From Actinomycetota bacterium (GTDB lineage: Bacteria > Actinomycetota > Actinomycetes > Mycobacteriales > Micromonosporaceae): DNA of 5,156 bases. The notes under the pieces are model-generated. The model was not told the origin of the DNA. It saw only the letters and a list, made by a program, of their open reading frames with translations, and made no database searches. The stretch covers positions 1 through 5,156 of the forward strand of contig VAXX01000301.1 in the NCBI GenBank assembly GCA_005885115.1. The letters run 5' to 3'. The stretch's first letter is position 1. Each line of letters begins with the position of its first letter. The translations under genes and the position numbers were made by a program. Shown piece after piece: positions 1 to 5,156 of this stretch.

Positions 1-24
1 GGGGCCTGTGGACGGCGTACCCGA

Positions 25-885
25 TCAATCCGTTGATCTGATATGGACAACGACCGACACCAGGCCGGGGCCGACATGCGCGGCCACGGCGGCACTCACC
101 TCGGACTCGTAACACGTGTGCACCCGCAGCCGTTCGCGCAGCCGCAGCGCCAGCGCCTGGGCCCGTTCCGGCGCGGCCAGGTGGTGTACGCCCAGGTCCA
201 CCTCGGCCCCGCCGGCCGCCTCGACGGCCAGGTCCTCGAGCCTGGTCAGCGCCCGGCTGGCCGTGCGTACCTTGTCCCGTACCACGATCTCCCCGTCGAC
301 CATGCGCAGGATCGGCTTGACCGACAGCGCGGTGCCCAGCAGCGCCGACGCCGCCCCGATCCGCCCGCCCCGACGCAGGTACTCCAGCGTGTCCACGTAG
401 AAGAAGGTGGAGGTCCGGGCGACCGCGGCCCGGGCCGCCGCCACGGCCGCCGCGAGGGCGCCGGCGCCGGCCGCGGCGAGCGCGCAGAACCCTAGGCCCA
501 GGCCGCTGGACTGGGAGTCCACCACGGCGACCCGGTCGGGATGCCCGGCGGCGGCGACCCGGGCCGCCTCGCAGGTGCCCGACAGCTTGCTGGACAGGTG
601 CACCGACACGATCGCGGCCGCGCCCTCGCCCAGCAACCGGTCGTAGACCTCGGCGAACTCGCCCGGCGAGGGGCGCGAGGTGGTCACCGAGACCGGCCGG
701 GCGACCAGCGCTTTCGCCACGTCGGCGGGGGCGACGTCGAGGCCCTCGCGGCCGGTCACCCCGGCGATCGTCACACTCAGCGGTACGACCGTGAGCCGGT
801 GCGCCGCGACCAGTTCCGGCGGCAGCCCGGCGGTGGAGTCGGTGACCACCGCGACCGGCCGCACCCGTCGAGCACGCGAGGACAT
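25..885 (-). CDS. DegV family protein (fatty-acid-binding)
   Basis: This is a complete 286-residue DegV/EDD-fold protein, the usual family length. Family members bind a fatty acid between two domains; in Firmicutes the related FakB proteins present it to a fatty-acid kinase, but no kinase partner is visible here, so only the binding role is inferred. Visible family motifs are VVTDSTAGLP (13-22), VTTSRPSPGEF (67-77), the lipid head-group loop SSKLSGT (98-104), VDSQSSGLGLG (122-132), DTLEYLRRGGRIG (165-177), KPIL (190-193) and VGPG (271-274). Residues 135-157 are a long Ala-rich helix. ATG at 885 is the assigned start. No Shine-Dalgarno precedes it, but a TANNNT element lies 7 nt upstream, which suggests a leaderless transcript. 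The gene is last in the visible minus-strand block, 18 bp after the lipoprotein gene. A short inverted repeat (GATCAA/TTGATC, 23-38) straddles its stop codon and is too weak to call a terminator. Confidence 0.93.
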   Translation of the reverse strand: MSSRARRVRPVAVVTDSTAGLPPELVAAHRLTVVPLSVTIAGVTGREGLDVAPADVAKALVARPVSVTTSRPSPGEFAEVYDRLLGEGAAAIVSVHLSSKLSGTCEAARVAAAGHPDRVAVVDSQSSGLGLGFCALAAAGAGALAAAVAAARAAVARTSTFFYVDTLEYLRRGGRIGAASALLGTALSVKPILRMVDGEIVVRDKVRTASRALTRLEDLAVEAAGGAEVDLGVHHLAAPERAQALALRLRERLRVHTCYESEVSAAVAAHVGPGLVSVVVHIRSTD

Positions 886-892
886 GCGGCGA

Positions 893-898
893 ACGTTA
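893..898 (-). promoter_or_regulatory. Possible -10 element for a leaderless degV-family transcript
   Basis: The minus strand reads TAACGT, matching the actinobacterial TANNNT -10 consensus, and ends 7 nt before the ATG at 885. That spacing is typical of leaderless mRNAs, and no Shine-Dalgarno is present to explain initiation otherwise. No convincing -35 hexamer is visible. The element lies in the 18-bp gap after the lipoprotein stop codon, so it would give the DegV gene a promoter separate from the upstream operon. Confidence 0.35.
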
Positions 899-903
899 GT
901 GCA

Positions 904-1311
904 TCAGGCCGGGTGCGCCTCGCTCACCTGGAACGGAGTGCCCTGCATGCAGTACGTGCGGATGTTCGTGACCAGCCGCCCGGTCACCCGTACCTGCGCT
1001 CCGGCGCGGACCACGGCCGGGTCGCCGCCGAGCAGCAGGTACGTCTTCCCGCCGGTCTTCATGATCAGGCAGCCGGCCTCCACGCCGGGCTCGACCTGCC
1101 CGCTCAGCGTCAGGTTGCCCGGCTCCTTGGCCGAGGACGTGGGCGACCCGGGCGGCAGGGACAGGTGCGACGGCTCCGGCGACGGGGAGCCGGTCGGCTC
1201 GGTCGACATGCTGCCTCCGGGTGGTTCCGGCGGACCGGACGTACCGTGCGCACAGCCGCTGAGCAGCAGCAGAACGCAGCACGTACCGACGATGACGGTG
1301 CGGGTACCCAT
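904..1311 (-). CDS. Small secreted lipoprotein, unknown function
   Basis: This is a 135-residue predicted lipoprotein. The N-terminus has a short positive region (Arg4), a hydrophobic stretch (6-17) and a lipobox LSGC with the lipidation cysteine at position 20, so it should be exported by Sec and anchored to the outer face of the membrane. Residues 22-63 are a Pro/Ser/Gly/Thr-rich linker. The folded part (about 66-131) has alternating beta-like segments (LTLSGQV, CLIMKTGGKTYLLL, AQVRVTGRLV) and two cysteines, C81 and C121, that could form a disulfide outside the cell. The pattern resembles a small OB-like barrel, but I do not recognise the family and assign no function. The start is well supported: GGAGGAG (1314-1320 on the complement) precedes ATG by 2 nt. 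It lies 42 bp after the broken phosphatase and 18 bp before the DegV-family gene. Confidence 0.85.
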   Translation of the reverse strand: MGTRTVIVGTCCVLLLLSGCAHGTSGPPEPPGGSMSTEPTGSPSPEPSHLSLPPGSPTSSAKEPGNLTLSGQVEPGVEAGCLIMKTGGKTYLLLGGDPAVVRAGAQVRVTGRLVTNIRTYCMQGTPFQVSEAHPA

Positions 1312-1353
1312 GTCTCCTCCGACGCTACGGGGGCTGTGCCGGTTCCCGGCTAC

Positions 1354-1868
1354 CTACCTCAGGTTGTAGCCGTCCAGCTGCCAGCCCCGTACGGCGTCCC
1401 GGTGCAGCTCGACCCACCGGCAGTTGCCCAGCACCCGCACGGTACGCAGGACGGGAGCGGGCCAGCCGAGCAGGACGCCCAGCGCGTACTTGGTCGAGGC
1501 GCCGTGCCCGAATACCGCGACCGTCGAGTCGGGAGCCAGGTCGGCCGCGTCCTGGAGGGCCGCCGCCGTACGCTTGGCCACCTCGTCCACCGGTTCGATG
1601 TCGAACCCGTCGACGGCCTGCCCGGCCTGCCAGCGGGCGTACCCCTCGGGGAAGCGCTCGGCGATCTCGCTGTTGCGCAGGCCCTGCCACTGCCCGAAGG
1701 ACCGTTCCCGCAGGCGCGGATCCAGCCGTACCTCAAGTCCGGCCGGGGCGCGGCCGCCCGGGCCTGCGCCCGGCCCACCTCGTCCAGCGCGGCGTCGGTC
1801 TGCCCCTGGACCCGCCGGGACGCGTTCCACCCGGTCCGGCCGTGCCGGACCACGATCAGGCGGTTCAC
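1354..1868 (-). pseudogene. Histidine phosphatase (phosphoglycerate mutase-like), frameshifted with internal deletion
   Basis: Two halves of one histidine-phosphatase-superfamily protein lie in different frames. The N-terminal half (1868-1746, GTG start) gives 41 residues with the phospho-acceptor motif VVRHGRTGWN (His9) and RVQGQTDAALDEVGRAQA. The C-terminal half (1743-1354, shifted frame, TAG stop) begins AGLEVRLDPRLRERSFGQWQG, carries the second catalytic histidine in VFGHGAS (codon 1504-1506) and ends GWQLDGYNLR. The join at 1743-1746 lacks the roughly 30 residues that normally lie between these parts, including the SDLxRAxxTA motif whose Arg binds phosphate. The two halves sum to about 170 residues against about 200 in intact relatives. 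Reading on in the first frame gives a 169-residue product that stops at 1359 and loses all C-terminal motifs. So this is a non-functional gene or a sequence error at a GC-rich spot. It starts 7 bp after the rsfS stop, as expected for the third gene of a nadD-rsfS-phosphatase operon. Confidence 0.8.
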
Positions 1869-1875
1869 GAAACGT

Positions 1876-2253
1876 TCACGAGACGAGGTCGCGGTCGACG
1901 AACGGGATGACCGGGCAGTCCTTCCAGAGCCGGTCCAGCGAGTAGAACTCGCGCTCCTCGCTGTGCTGGACGTGCACCACGATGTCGACGTAGTCCAGCA
2001 GTACCCAGCGCCCGGCCCGCTCGCCCTCGCGGCGTACCGGCTTGGCCTTCTCCGGCAGCCCCAGCAGCCGCTCCTCGATCGCGTCGACGATCGCCTGGAC
2101 CTGCCGCTCGTTGGGCGCCGACGCGACCAGGAACAGGTCGGTGATGACCAGTTGCTCGGCGACGTCGAGGATGACGATGTCCTCGGCCTTCTTGTCGGCC
2201 GCTGCCTGCGCGGCGGCCAACGCCAGCTCGATCGCGCGTTCCGATGCGGGCAC
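1876..2253 (-). CDS. rsfS: Ribosome silencing factor RsfS (DUF143/Iojap family)
   Basis: This is a complete RsfS of 125 residues, within the usual 105-130 range. RsfS binds ribosomal protein uL14 on the 50S subunit and blocks joining with 30S, lowering translation in stationary phase or starvation. Visible family signatures are KKAEDIVILDV (21-31), the ITDLFLVASAPNERQVQAI stretch (37-55), GRWVLLDYVDIVVHV (81-95) and the REFYSLDRLW block (101-110). The frame stays open to an ATG at 2319, but the start chosen is GTG at 2253. It has AAGGAG 4 nt upstream and brings the protein to family length, and the upstream extension (MRRVRRSYET...) matches nothing in the family. It lies 80 bp after nadD in the same direction, a pairing conserved across many bacteria, and 7 bp before the broken phosphatase. 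Confidence 0.95.
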   Translation of the reverse strand: MPASERAIELALAAAQAAADKKAEDIVILDVAEQLVITDLFLVASAPNERQVQAIVDAIEERLLGLPEKAKPVRREGERAGRWVLLDYVDIVVHVQHSEEREFYSLDRLWKDCPVIPFVDRDLVS

Positions 2254-2257
2254 CGGT

Positions 2258-2263
2258 CTCCTT
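2258..2263 (-). promoter_or_regulatory. Shine-Dalgarno that fixes the rsfS start
   Basis: The complement reads AAGGAG, 4 nt before GTG at 2253. It supports the shorter RsfS over an upstream ATG at 2319, which has no comparable site. Confidence 0.7.
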
Positions 2264-2333
2264 CCCTCGGTCAGCACTGCCGCTACCAGCGTCTCATAGG
2301 AGCGCCGGACCCGCCGCACCGGATAATCAGGCC

Positions 2334-2927
2334 CTAAAGGTACAGACGGCGCTTGGCGATGTACTGCACCACCCCGTCGGGGACCAGGTACCAGACCGGC
2401 TGACCGTGCGCGACCCGGGCCCGGCAGTCGGTCGAGGAGATCGCCATCGCCGGTACCGTGACCAGGGTCACCGTGTCCTCGGGCAGGTGGTCGTCGGAGA
2501 GCTCGAACCCGGGCCGGGTGACCCCGACGAAGTGGGCCAGGGCGAACATCTCGTCGACGTCCTTCCAGGACAGGATCTTGTCCAGCGCGTCGGCCCCGGT
2601 GATGAAGTACAGCTCCGCCGCCTCGCCGTAGTGCCTGCGCAGGTCGCGGAGCGTGTCGATGGTGTACGTCGGGCCACCCCGGTCGATGTCCACCCGGCTG
2701 GTGGTGAACCGCGGGTTGGACGCGGTGGCGATGACCGTCATGAGATACCGGTCCTCGGCGGGGCTGACCCGCTCGTCGACCTTCTGCCAGGGTTCCCCGG
2801 TCGGGACGAAGACCACCTCGTCCAGGGCGAAGCGCAGCGCCACCTCGCTCGCGGCGACCAGGTGCCCGTGGTGGATCGGATCGAAGGTGCCGCCCATGAT
2901 GCCGATCCGGCGTACCGCGGATTCCAC
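2334..2927 (-). CDS. nadD: Nicotinate-nucleotide adenylyltransferase NadD
   Basis: NadD (EC 2.7.7.18) transfers AMP from ATP to nicotinate mononucleotide, giving deamido-NAD in cytoplasmic NAD synthesis. Numbering from GTG at 2927 (197 residues, normal length), the nucleotidyltransferase P-loop-like motif is [12 protein letters not shown] (12-23), followed by [11 protein letters not shown] (39-49), the substrate-binding [10 protein letters not shown] (84-93), FITGADAL (108-115) with SWKD (120-123), and the C-terminal ISSTDCR (163-169) that contacts ATP. It ends with TAG at 2334. The start is uncertain. GTG at 2927 places the first motif about 11 residues in, as is usual for actinobacterial NadD, but its Shine-Dalgarno is weak. 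An in-frame ATG at 2957 would add 10 residues, and that start codon coincides with the proposed -10 of the divergent trpS unit. It is the first gene of the minus-strand block and is followed by rsfS. Confidence 0.96.
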   Translation of the reverse strand: MESAVRRIGIMGGTFDPIHHGHLVAASEVALRFALDEVVFVPTGEPWQKVDERVSPAEDRYLMTVIATASNPRFTTSRVDIDRGGPTYTIDTLRDLRRHYGEAAELYFITGADALDKILSWKDVDEMFALAHFVGVTRPGFELSDDHLPEDTVTLVTVPAMAISSTDCRARVAHGQPVWYLVPDGVVQYIAKRRLYL

Positions 2928-2951
2928 CCGTCGATCATCGCAGACAGGGCG

Positions 2952-2957
2952 TACCAT
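2952..2957 (+). promoter_or_regulatory. Putative -10 of the trp leader-trpS unit
   Basis: TACCAT fits the actinobacterial TANNNT -10 consensus and ends 6 nt before the leader-peptide ATG at 2964. No Shine-Dalgarno sits at a usable distance from that ATG (the nearest AGGG is 14 nt away), so a leaderless transcript beginning at or next to the ATG is the simplest reading. A good -35 hexamer is not visible. The element overlaps the alternative ATG of nadD on the other strand. Confidence 0.45.
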
Positions 2958-2963
2958 CGGCCC

Positions 2964-3002
2964 ATGCGGAACGCGTCACAGCGAAACTGGTGGGCGCCCT
3001 GA
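2964..3002 (+). CDS. Trp-sensing leader peptide of trpS (two adjacent Trp codons)
   Basis: This short ORF encodes 12 residues, [12 protein letters not shown], then TGA. The two consecutive TGG codons are at 2988-2993, and the stop sits in the loop of the first attenuator hairpin. In ribosome-mediated attenuation, a ribosome stalled at Trp codons for lack of charged tRNA-Trp leaves the next RNA segment free to form an antiterminator; here the complementary segments follow directly. The product itself should have no function beyond being translated. Initiation is probably leaderless from the TACCAT promoter element 6 nt upstream, since no ribosome-binding site is seen. Tryptophan is the rarest residue in most proteins, so a WW pair in a 12-codon ORF ahead of a tryptophanyl-tRNA synthetase gene is unlikely to be chance. 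Confidence rests on this match of codon identity, RNA structure and downstream gene; no expression evidence is available. Confidence 0.82.
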   Translation: MRNASQRNWWAP

Positions 3003-3060
3003 CGGGCGGCCATCCTTCCGCGTACCCACACCATCGCGGCCGCCCTCACCGGGCGGCCGT
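2993..3060 (+). promoter_or_regulatory. Ribosome-mediated Trp attenuator controlling trpS
   Basis: Four segments have alternative pairings. Segment 1 (GGCGCCC, 2993-2999) pairs with segment 2 (GGGCGGCC, 3004-3011) as 7 bp with one bulged G (3009) and the 4-nt loop TGAC containing the leader stop. Segment 2 pairs perfectly over 8 bp with segment 3 (GGCCGCCC, 3038-3045) as an antiterminator. Segment 3 pairs with segment 4 (GGGCGGCC, 3051-3058) as a terminator. Segments 2 and 4 are identical, so the choice is strict. A ribosome stalled at the Trp codons (2988-2993) would cover segment 1 and free segment 2, giving antitermination and trpS expression. A ribosome reaching the stop would cover segment 2 and let the terminator form. 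The logic is that of classical trp attenuation; operation in vivo is inferred. Confidence 0.8.
3036..3060 (+). terminator. Intrinsic terminator (attenuator 3:4 hairpin) in the trpS leader
   Basis: CGGCCGCCC (3037-3045) pairs with GGGCGGCCG (3051-3059) as a perfect 9-bp stem, extendable by a G-U pair (3036:3060), with the 5-nt loop TCACC. It is followed by a short T-run (TTT, 3060-3062, then CC). The U-tract is weak, as is common in high-GC actinobacteria. It ends 42 bp before the trpS start, and its formation competes with the 2:3 antiterminator. Confidence 0.75.
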
Positions 3061-3104
3061 TTCCGTGTGCCCGGTGCGGGACGCCTGACGTCAAAGGAGA
3101 CACC

Positions 3105-4085
3105 ATGCCCCGCCGGCTGTCCGGCTTCAAACCGACCGGCCACCTGCACCTGGGCAACCTGCTCGGGGCGGTACGCCCGGCGATCGAGGAAGACTCGGTG
3201 ATCCTCATCGCCGACCTGCACGCGCTGACCGTGACCCACGACCCGGCGCGGGTACGCGGGCTGACCCGGGAACTGGCGACGCTGCTGCTCGCCGCCGGCG
3301 CCGAGCCCGACCGGGCGCCGTGCTACGTGCAGTCGCACGTACCGGAGCACACCGAACTGCACTACCTGCTCGAATGCGCGACCAGCTACGGCGAGGCGCA
3401 CCGGATGATCCAGTTCAAGGAGCAGGCGGCCACCCAGGAACAGGTACGGTTGTCCCTGCTGACGTACCCGACGCTGATGGCGGCCGACATCCTGCTGCAC
3501 GACGTCGAGGAGGTACCGGTCGGCGCCGACCAGACCCAGCACGTCGAGCTGGCCCGGGACGTCGCGGTGCGCTTCAACAACCGGTACGGCCCGACCTTCA
3601 CCGTCCCGAAGGCGGTGAACCCGAGCTTCGGCGGCCGGATCCGAAACTTGTCAGACCCCGCCGGCAAGATGGGCAAGACCAATGACCGCGAAGCCGGAGT
3701 GCTGTTCCTGCTCGACCCGCCGGAGGTGCTGCGCCAGAAGATCATGCGGGCGGTGACCGATACCGTCGGCGAGGTCCGCTACGACCCGCAGGGCCAGCCC
3801 GGGGTGGCCAACCTGCTGGAGATCCTGGCCGGCTGCGTCGGCGACAGCCCGTCCACGCTTGCCGGACTGTTCCGCTCCTACGGCGAGTTGAAGGAAGTGG
3901 TGGCCGACTCGGTGGTGGCGACGCTGCGGCCGATCCAGGCGCGCTATGCGGACCTGGCGGCCGAACCCGGCGCCGTCGAGGGCATTCTCCGCGACGGCGC
4001 GCGACGGGCGCGGTCGCAGACCCGGGCAGTGGTACGCCGTGCCCGTGACCGCCTCGGCCTGCTGCCGGGCACAGGCGCAGAATGA
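3105..4085 (+). CDS. trpS: Tryptophanyl-tRNA synthetase, auxiliary (TrpRS1-like) type
   Basis: This is a complete 326-residue class Ic tryptophanyl-tRNA synthetase (EC 6.1.1.2), which charges tRNA-Trp via tryptophanyl-AMP. The N-terminal SGFKPTGHLHLGN (6-18) includes the HIGH-equivalent HLGN. ADLHALTV (36-43) holds the conserved active-site His39. LTYPTLMAADILL (119-131) carries Asp128, the counterpart of the Asp that binds the indole nitrogen, and VPVGADQTQHVEL (137-149) is the ATP/Trp site. The second signature loop is KMGKT (188-192) in place of the usual KMSKS. The C-terminal helical anticodon-binding part includes RPIQARY (275-281). Lys9, where most bacterial housekeeping enzymes have Gln (SGIQP), together with KMGKT, resembles the auxiliary S. 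coelicolor TrpRS1 rather than the housekeeping enzyme, as I recall those sequences. AAAGGAG (3093-3099) precedes ATG by 5 nt. Expression is probably governed by the Trp attenuator upstream. A housekeeping TrpRS may be encoded elsewhere. Confidence 0.96.
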   Translation: MPRRLSGFKPTGHLHLGNLLGAVRPAIEEDSVILIADLHALTVTHDPARVRGLTRELATLLLAAGAEPDRAPCYVQSHVPEHTELHYLLECATSYGEAHRMIQFKEQAATQEQVRLSLLTYPTLMAADILLHDVEEVPVGADQTQHVELARDVAVRFNNRYGPTFTVPKAVNPSFGGRIRNLSDPAGKMGKTNDREAGVLFLLDPPEVLRQKIMRAVTDTVGEVRYDPQGQPGVANLLEILAGCVGDSPSTLAGLFRSYGELKEVVADSVVATLRPIQARYADLAAEPGAVEGILRDGARRARSQTRAVVRRARDRLGLLPGTGAE

Positions 4086-4115
4086 ACTGACGTAAAGATC
4101 TAGGGGGCCCGTCCG

Positions 4116-5156
4116 ATGACCGCACCAGCCAAGCCGATCGAGCAGAAGCACAGCCCCTGGCTGGTGCTGTCGGTACTCTGTCTCGGCTTCTTCATGATCC
4201 TGCTGGATACCACGATCGTGAACATCGCGATCCCGGCGATCAGCGACCACCTGCACGCCTCGCTGTCCCAGATCCTGTGGATCCTCAACGCGTACGTCCT
4301 GGTCTACGCCGTACTCCTGATCACCGCCGGCCGGCTCGGCGACCTGTACGGGCCCAAGCAGCTGTTCCTCGTCGGCCTGGTGATCTTCACGCTGGCCTCG
4401 GTCGCGTGCGGCTTCGCGCACAACCCGACCCAGCTGATCGTGTTCCGGATCATCCAGGGCCTGGGCGGTGCGCTGCTCACTCCGCAGACGCTGTCGGTCC
4501 TGACGGTGATCTTCCCGCCGGAGAAGCGGGGCGCGGCGTTCGGCATCTGGGGCGCCACCGCCGGAATCGCCACGGTCGCCGGCCCGGTGATCGGCGGCTG
4601 GCTGGTGACCGACTTCGGCTGGCAGTGGATCTTCTACGTCAACGTACCGGTCGGCATCGTCGCGCTGGTCGGCGCCGCGTACCTGATGCCCAACCTCAAG
4701 CTCAACCGCCGGCACCGGCTGGACTGGCTGGGTACGGTACTGGCCAGCGGCGGCCTGTTCCTCATCACGTACGGGCTGATCGAGGGGCAGCCGCACGACT
4801 GGGGCAAGGTCTGGGGCGCGGTGACCATCCCCGAGGTGATCGCGGCCGGCGTGGTGCTGATGGTGGTGTTCCTGTTCCAGCAGCGGGCCCAGCGCGGTGG
4901 CGAGCCGCTGATCCCGTTCGAGATCTTCCACGACCGCAACTACTCGATCATGAACTACGTGGTCGGGTCGATCGCGTTCGGCATGTTCGGGCTGTTCCTG
5001 CCGCTGACCATCTTCCTGCAGTCGGTGCTCGACCTGTCGGCGCTGCAGGCCGGCCTGACCACCGCGCCGATGTCCGTGGTCTCGATGTTCGTGGCGCCGG
5101 CCGCCGGCCGGCTCGCCGACAGGATCGGCGGCAAGTGGATCCTGTTCGCCGGGCTG
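4116..5156 (+). CDS. DHA2-family MFS transporter (EmrB/QacA-like drug exporter), 3' end missing
   Basis: The first 347 residues of a major facilitator protein are present; the frame is open to the window edge. Members of the 14-helix DHA2 family export drugs and other small molecules by proton antiport across the cell membrane. Residues 1-13 are a short hydrophilic N-terminus. Helix 1 (about 14-35) ends in the DHA2 motif LDTTIVNIAIPAI (30-42, Asp31). Motif A in loop 2-3 is GRLGDLYGPKQ (72-82). Motif B in helix 4 has RIIQGLGGALLTP (111-123, Arg111). Motif C in helix 5, diagnostic for antiporters, is GATAGIATVAGPVIGGW (146-162). A second motif-A-like GRLADRIGGK lies at 331-340. The start at 4116 has AGGGGG (4102-4107) 8 nt upstream. 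The gap to trpS is 30 bp with no hairpin, so the two genes may share the attenuated transcript. The substrate cannot be told from the sequence. Confidence 0.92.
   Translation, partial: MTAPAKPIEQKHSPWLVLSVLCLGFFMILLDTTIVNIAIPAISDHLHASLSQILWILNAYVLVYAVLLITAGRLGDLYGPKQLFLVGLVIFTLASVACGFAHNPTQLIVFRIIQGLGGALLTPQTLSVLTVIFPPEKRGAAFGIWGATAGIATVAGPVIGGWLVTDFGWQWIFYVNVPVGIVALVGAAYLMPNLKLNRRHRLDWLGTVLASGGLFLITYGLIEGQPHDWGKVWGAVTIPEVIAAGVVLMVVFLFQQRAQRGGEPLIPFEIFHDRNYSIMNYVVGSIAFGMFGLFLPLTIFLQSVLDLSALQAGLTTAPMSVVSMFVAPAAGRLADRIGGKWILFAGL

Noticed and set aside
23..38. Inverted repeat GATCAA/TTGATC across the stop codon of the DegV-family gene as a terminator
   Set aside because: The stem is only 6 bp and AU-rich with no T-run on the minus strand, so it is too weak to call.
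1338..1350. GCCGG-CCGGC hairpin between the phosphatase remnant and the lipoprotein gene
   Set aside because: A 5-bp stem with a 3-nt loop and no U-tract is expected by chance at this GC content.
1740..1750. Programmed ribosomal frameshift in the histidine phosphatase
   Set aside because: There is no slippery heptamer, and about 30 conserved residues are missing at the junction, so shifting frame would not restore a normal protein.
541..2337. A 598-codon plus-strand open frame across the lipoprotein, phosphatase and rsfS region
   Set aside because: It is antisense to recognisable genes, is Arg/Gly/Pro/His-rich without domain motifs, and is explained by the lack of stop codons opposite high-GC coding sequence.
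3070..3080. CCCG-CGGG mini-hairpin between the attenuator terminator and the trpS ribosome-binding site
   Set aside because: It is a 4-bp stem with no partner in the regulatory scheme, so it is likely chance.
2958..3104. T-box riboswitch upstream of trpS
   Set aside because: The conserved T-box sequence and specifier-loop architecture are absent, whereas the leader ORF and alternative hairpins explain the region well.
3651..4931. A 426-codon minus-strand open frame opposite trpS and the MFS gene
   Set aside because: It runs antisense through two clear protein-coding genes, has a low-complexity Asp/Gln/Arg/His-rich composition and shows no family motif.

Overview
The window is very GC-rich, compact actinomycete DNA. 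The protein sequences (NadD, RsfS, a DegV-family protein) and the gene order nadD-rsfS-histidine phosphatase-degV point to a filamentous actinobacterium, most likely Micromonosporaceae. That placement is inference from sequence character, because no search could be run.

Layout. Positions 25-2927 form a minus-strand block, transcribed right to left: nadD (NAD biosynthesis), rsfS (ribosome silencing factor), a histidine phosphatase that is broken by an internal deletion with a frameshift, a small secreted lipoprotein, and a DegV-family fatty-acid-binding protein. From about 2950 onward the plus strand carries a divergent unit: a 12-codon leader peptide with two adjacent Trp codons, a transcription attenuator, trpS, and the start of a DHA2-family (EmrB/QacA-like) MFS exporter that runs off the right edge.

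The most notable region is 2952-3105. A leader ORF ending Asn-Trp-Trp-Ala-Pro-stop is followed by three segments. Segments 2 and 4 are the identical octamer GGGCGGCC, and segment 3 is its exact complement GGCCGCCC, so 2:3 (antiterminator) and 3:4 (terminator) exclude each other. A 1:2 hairpin spans the leader stop codon. This is the architecture of ribosome-mediated Trp attenuation. It sits in front of a TrpRS of the auxiliary type (SGFKP with Lys9, KMGKT in place of KMSKS), the type whose Streptomyces coelicolor member is known to be indolmycin-resistant and attenuation-controlled. An MFS drug-type exporter follows 30 bp downstream. A Trp-analogue resistance module (resistant target plus efflux, induced by failure to charge tRNA-Trp) is a reasonable hypothesis but is not proven by sequence alone.

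No rRNA, tRNA, CRISPR array, insertion sequence or attachment site was seen. No stretch longer than 300 bases lacks a gene. The largest gap, 2928-3104, is the divergent promoter and attenuator region described above.
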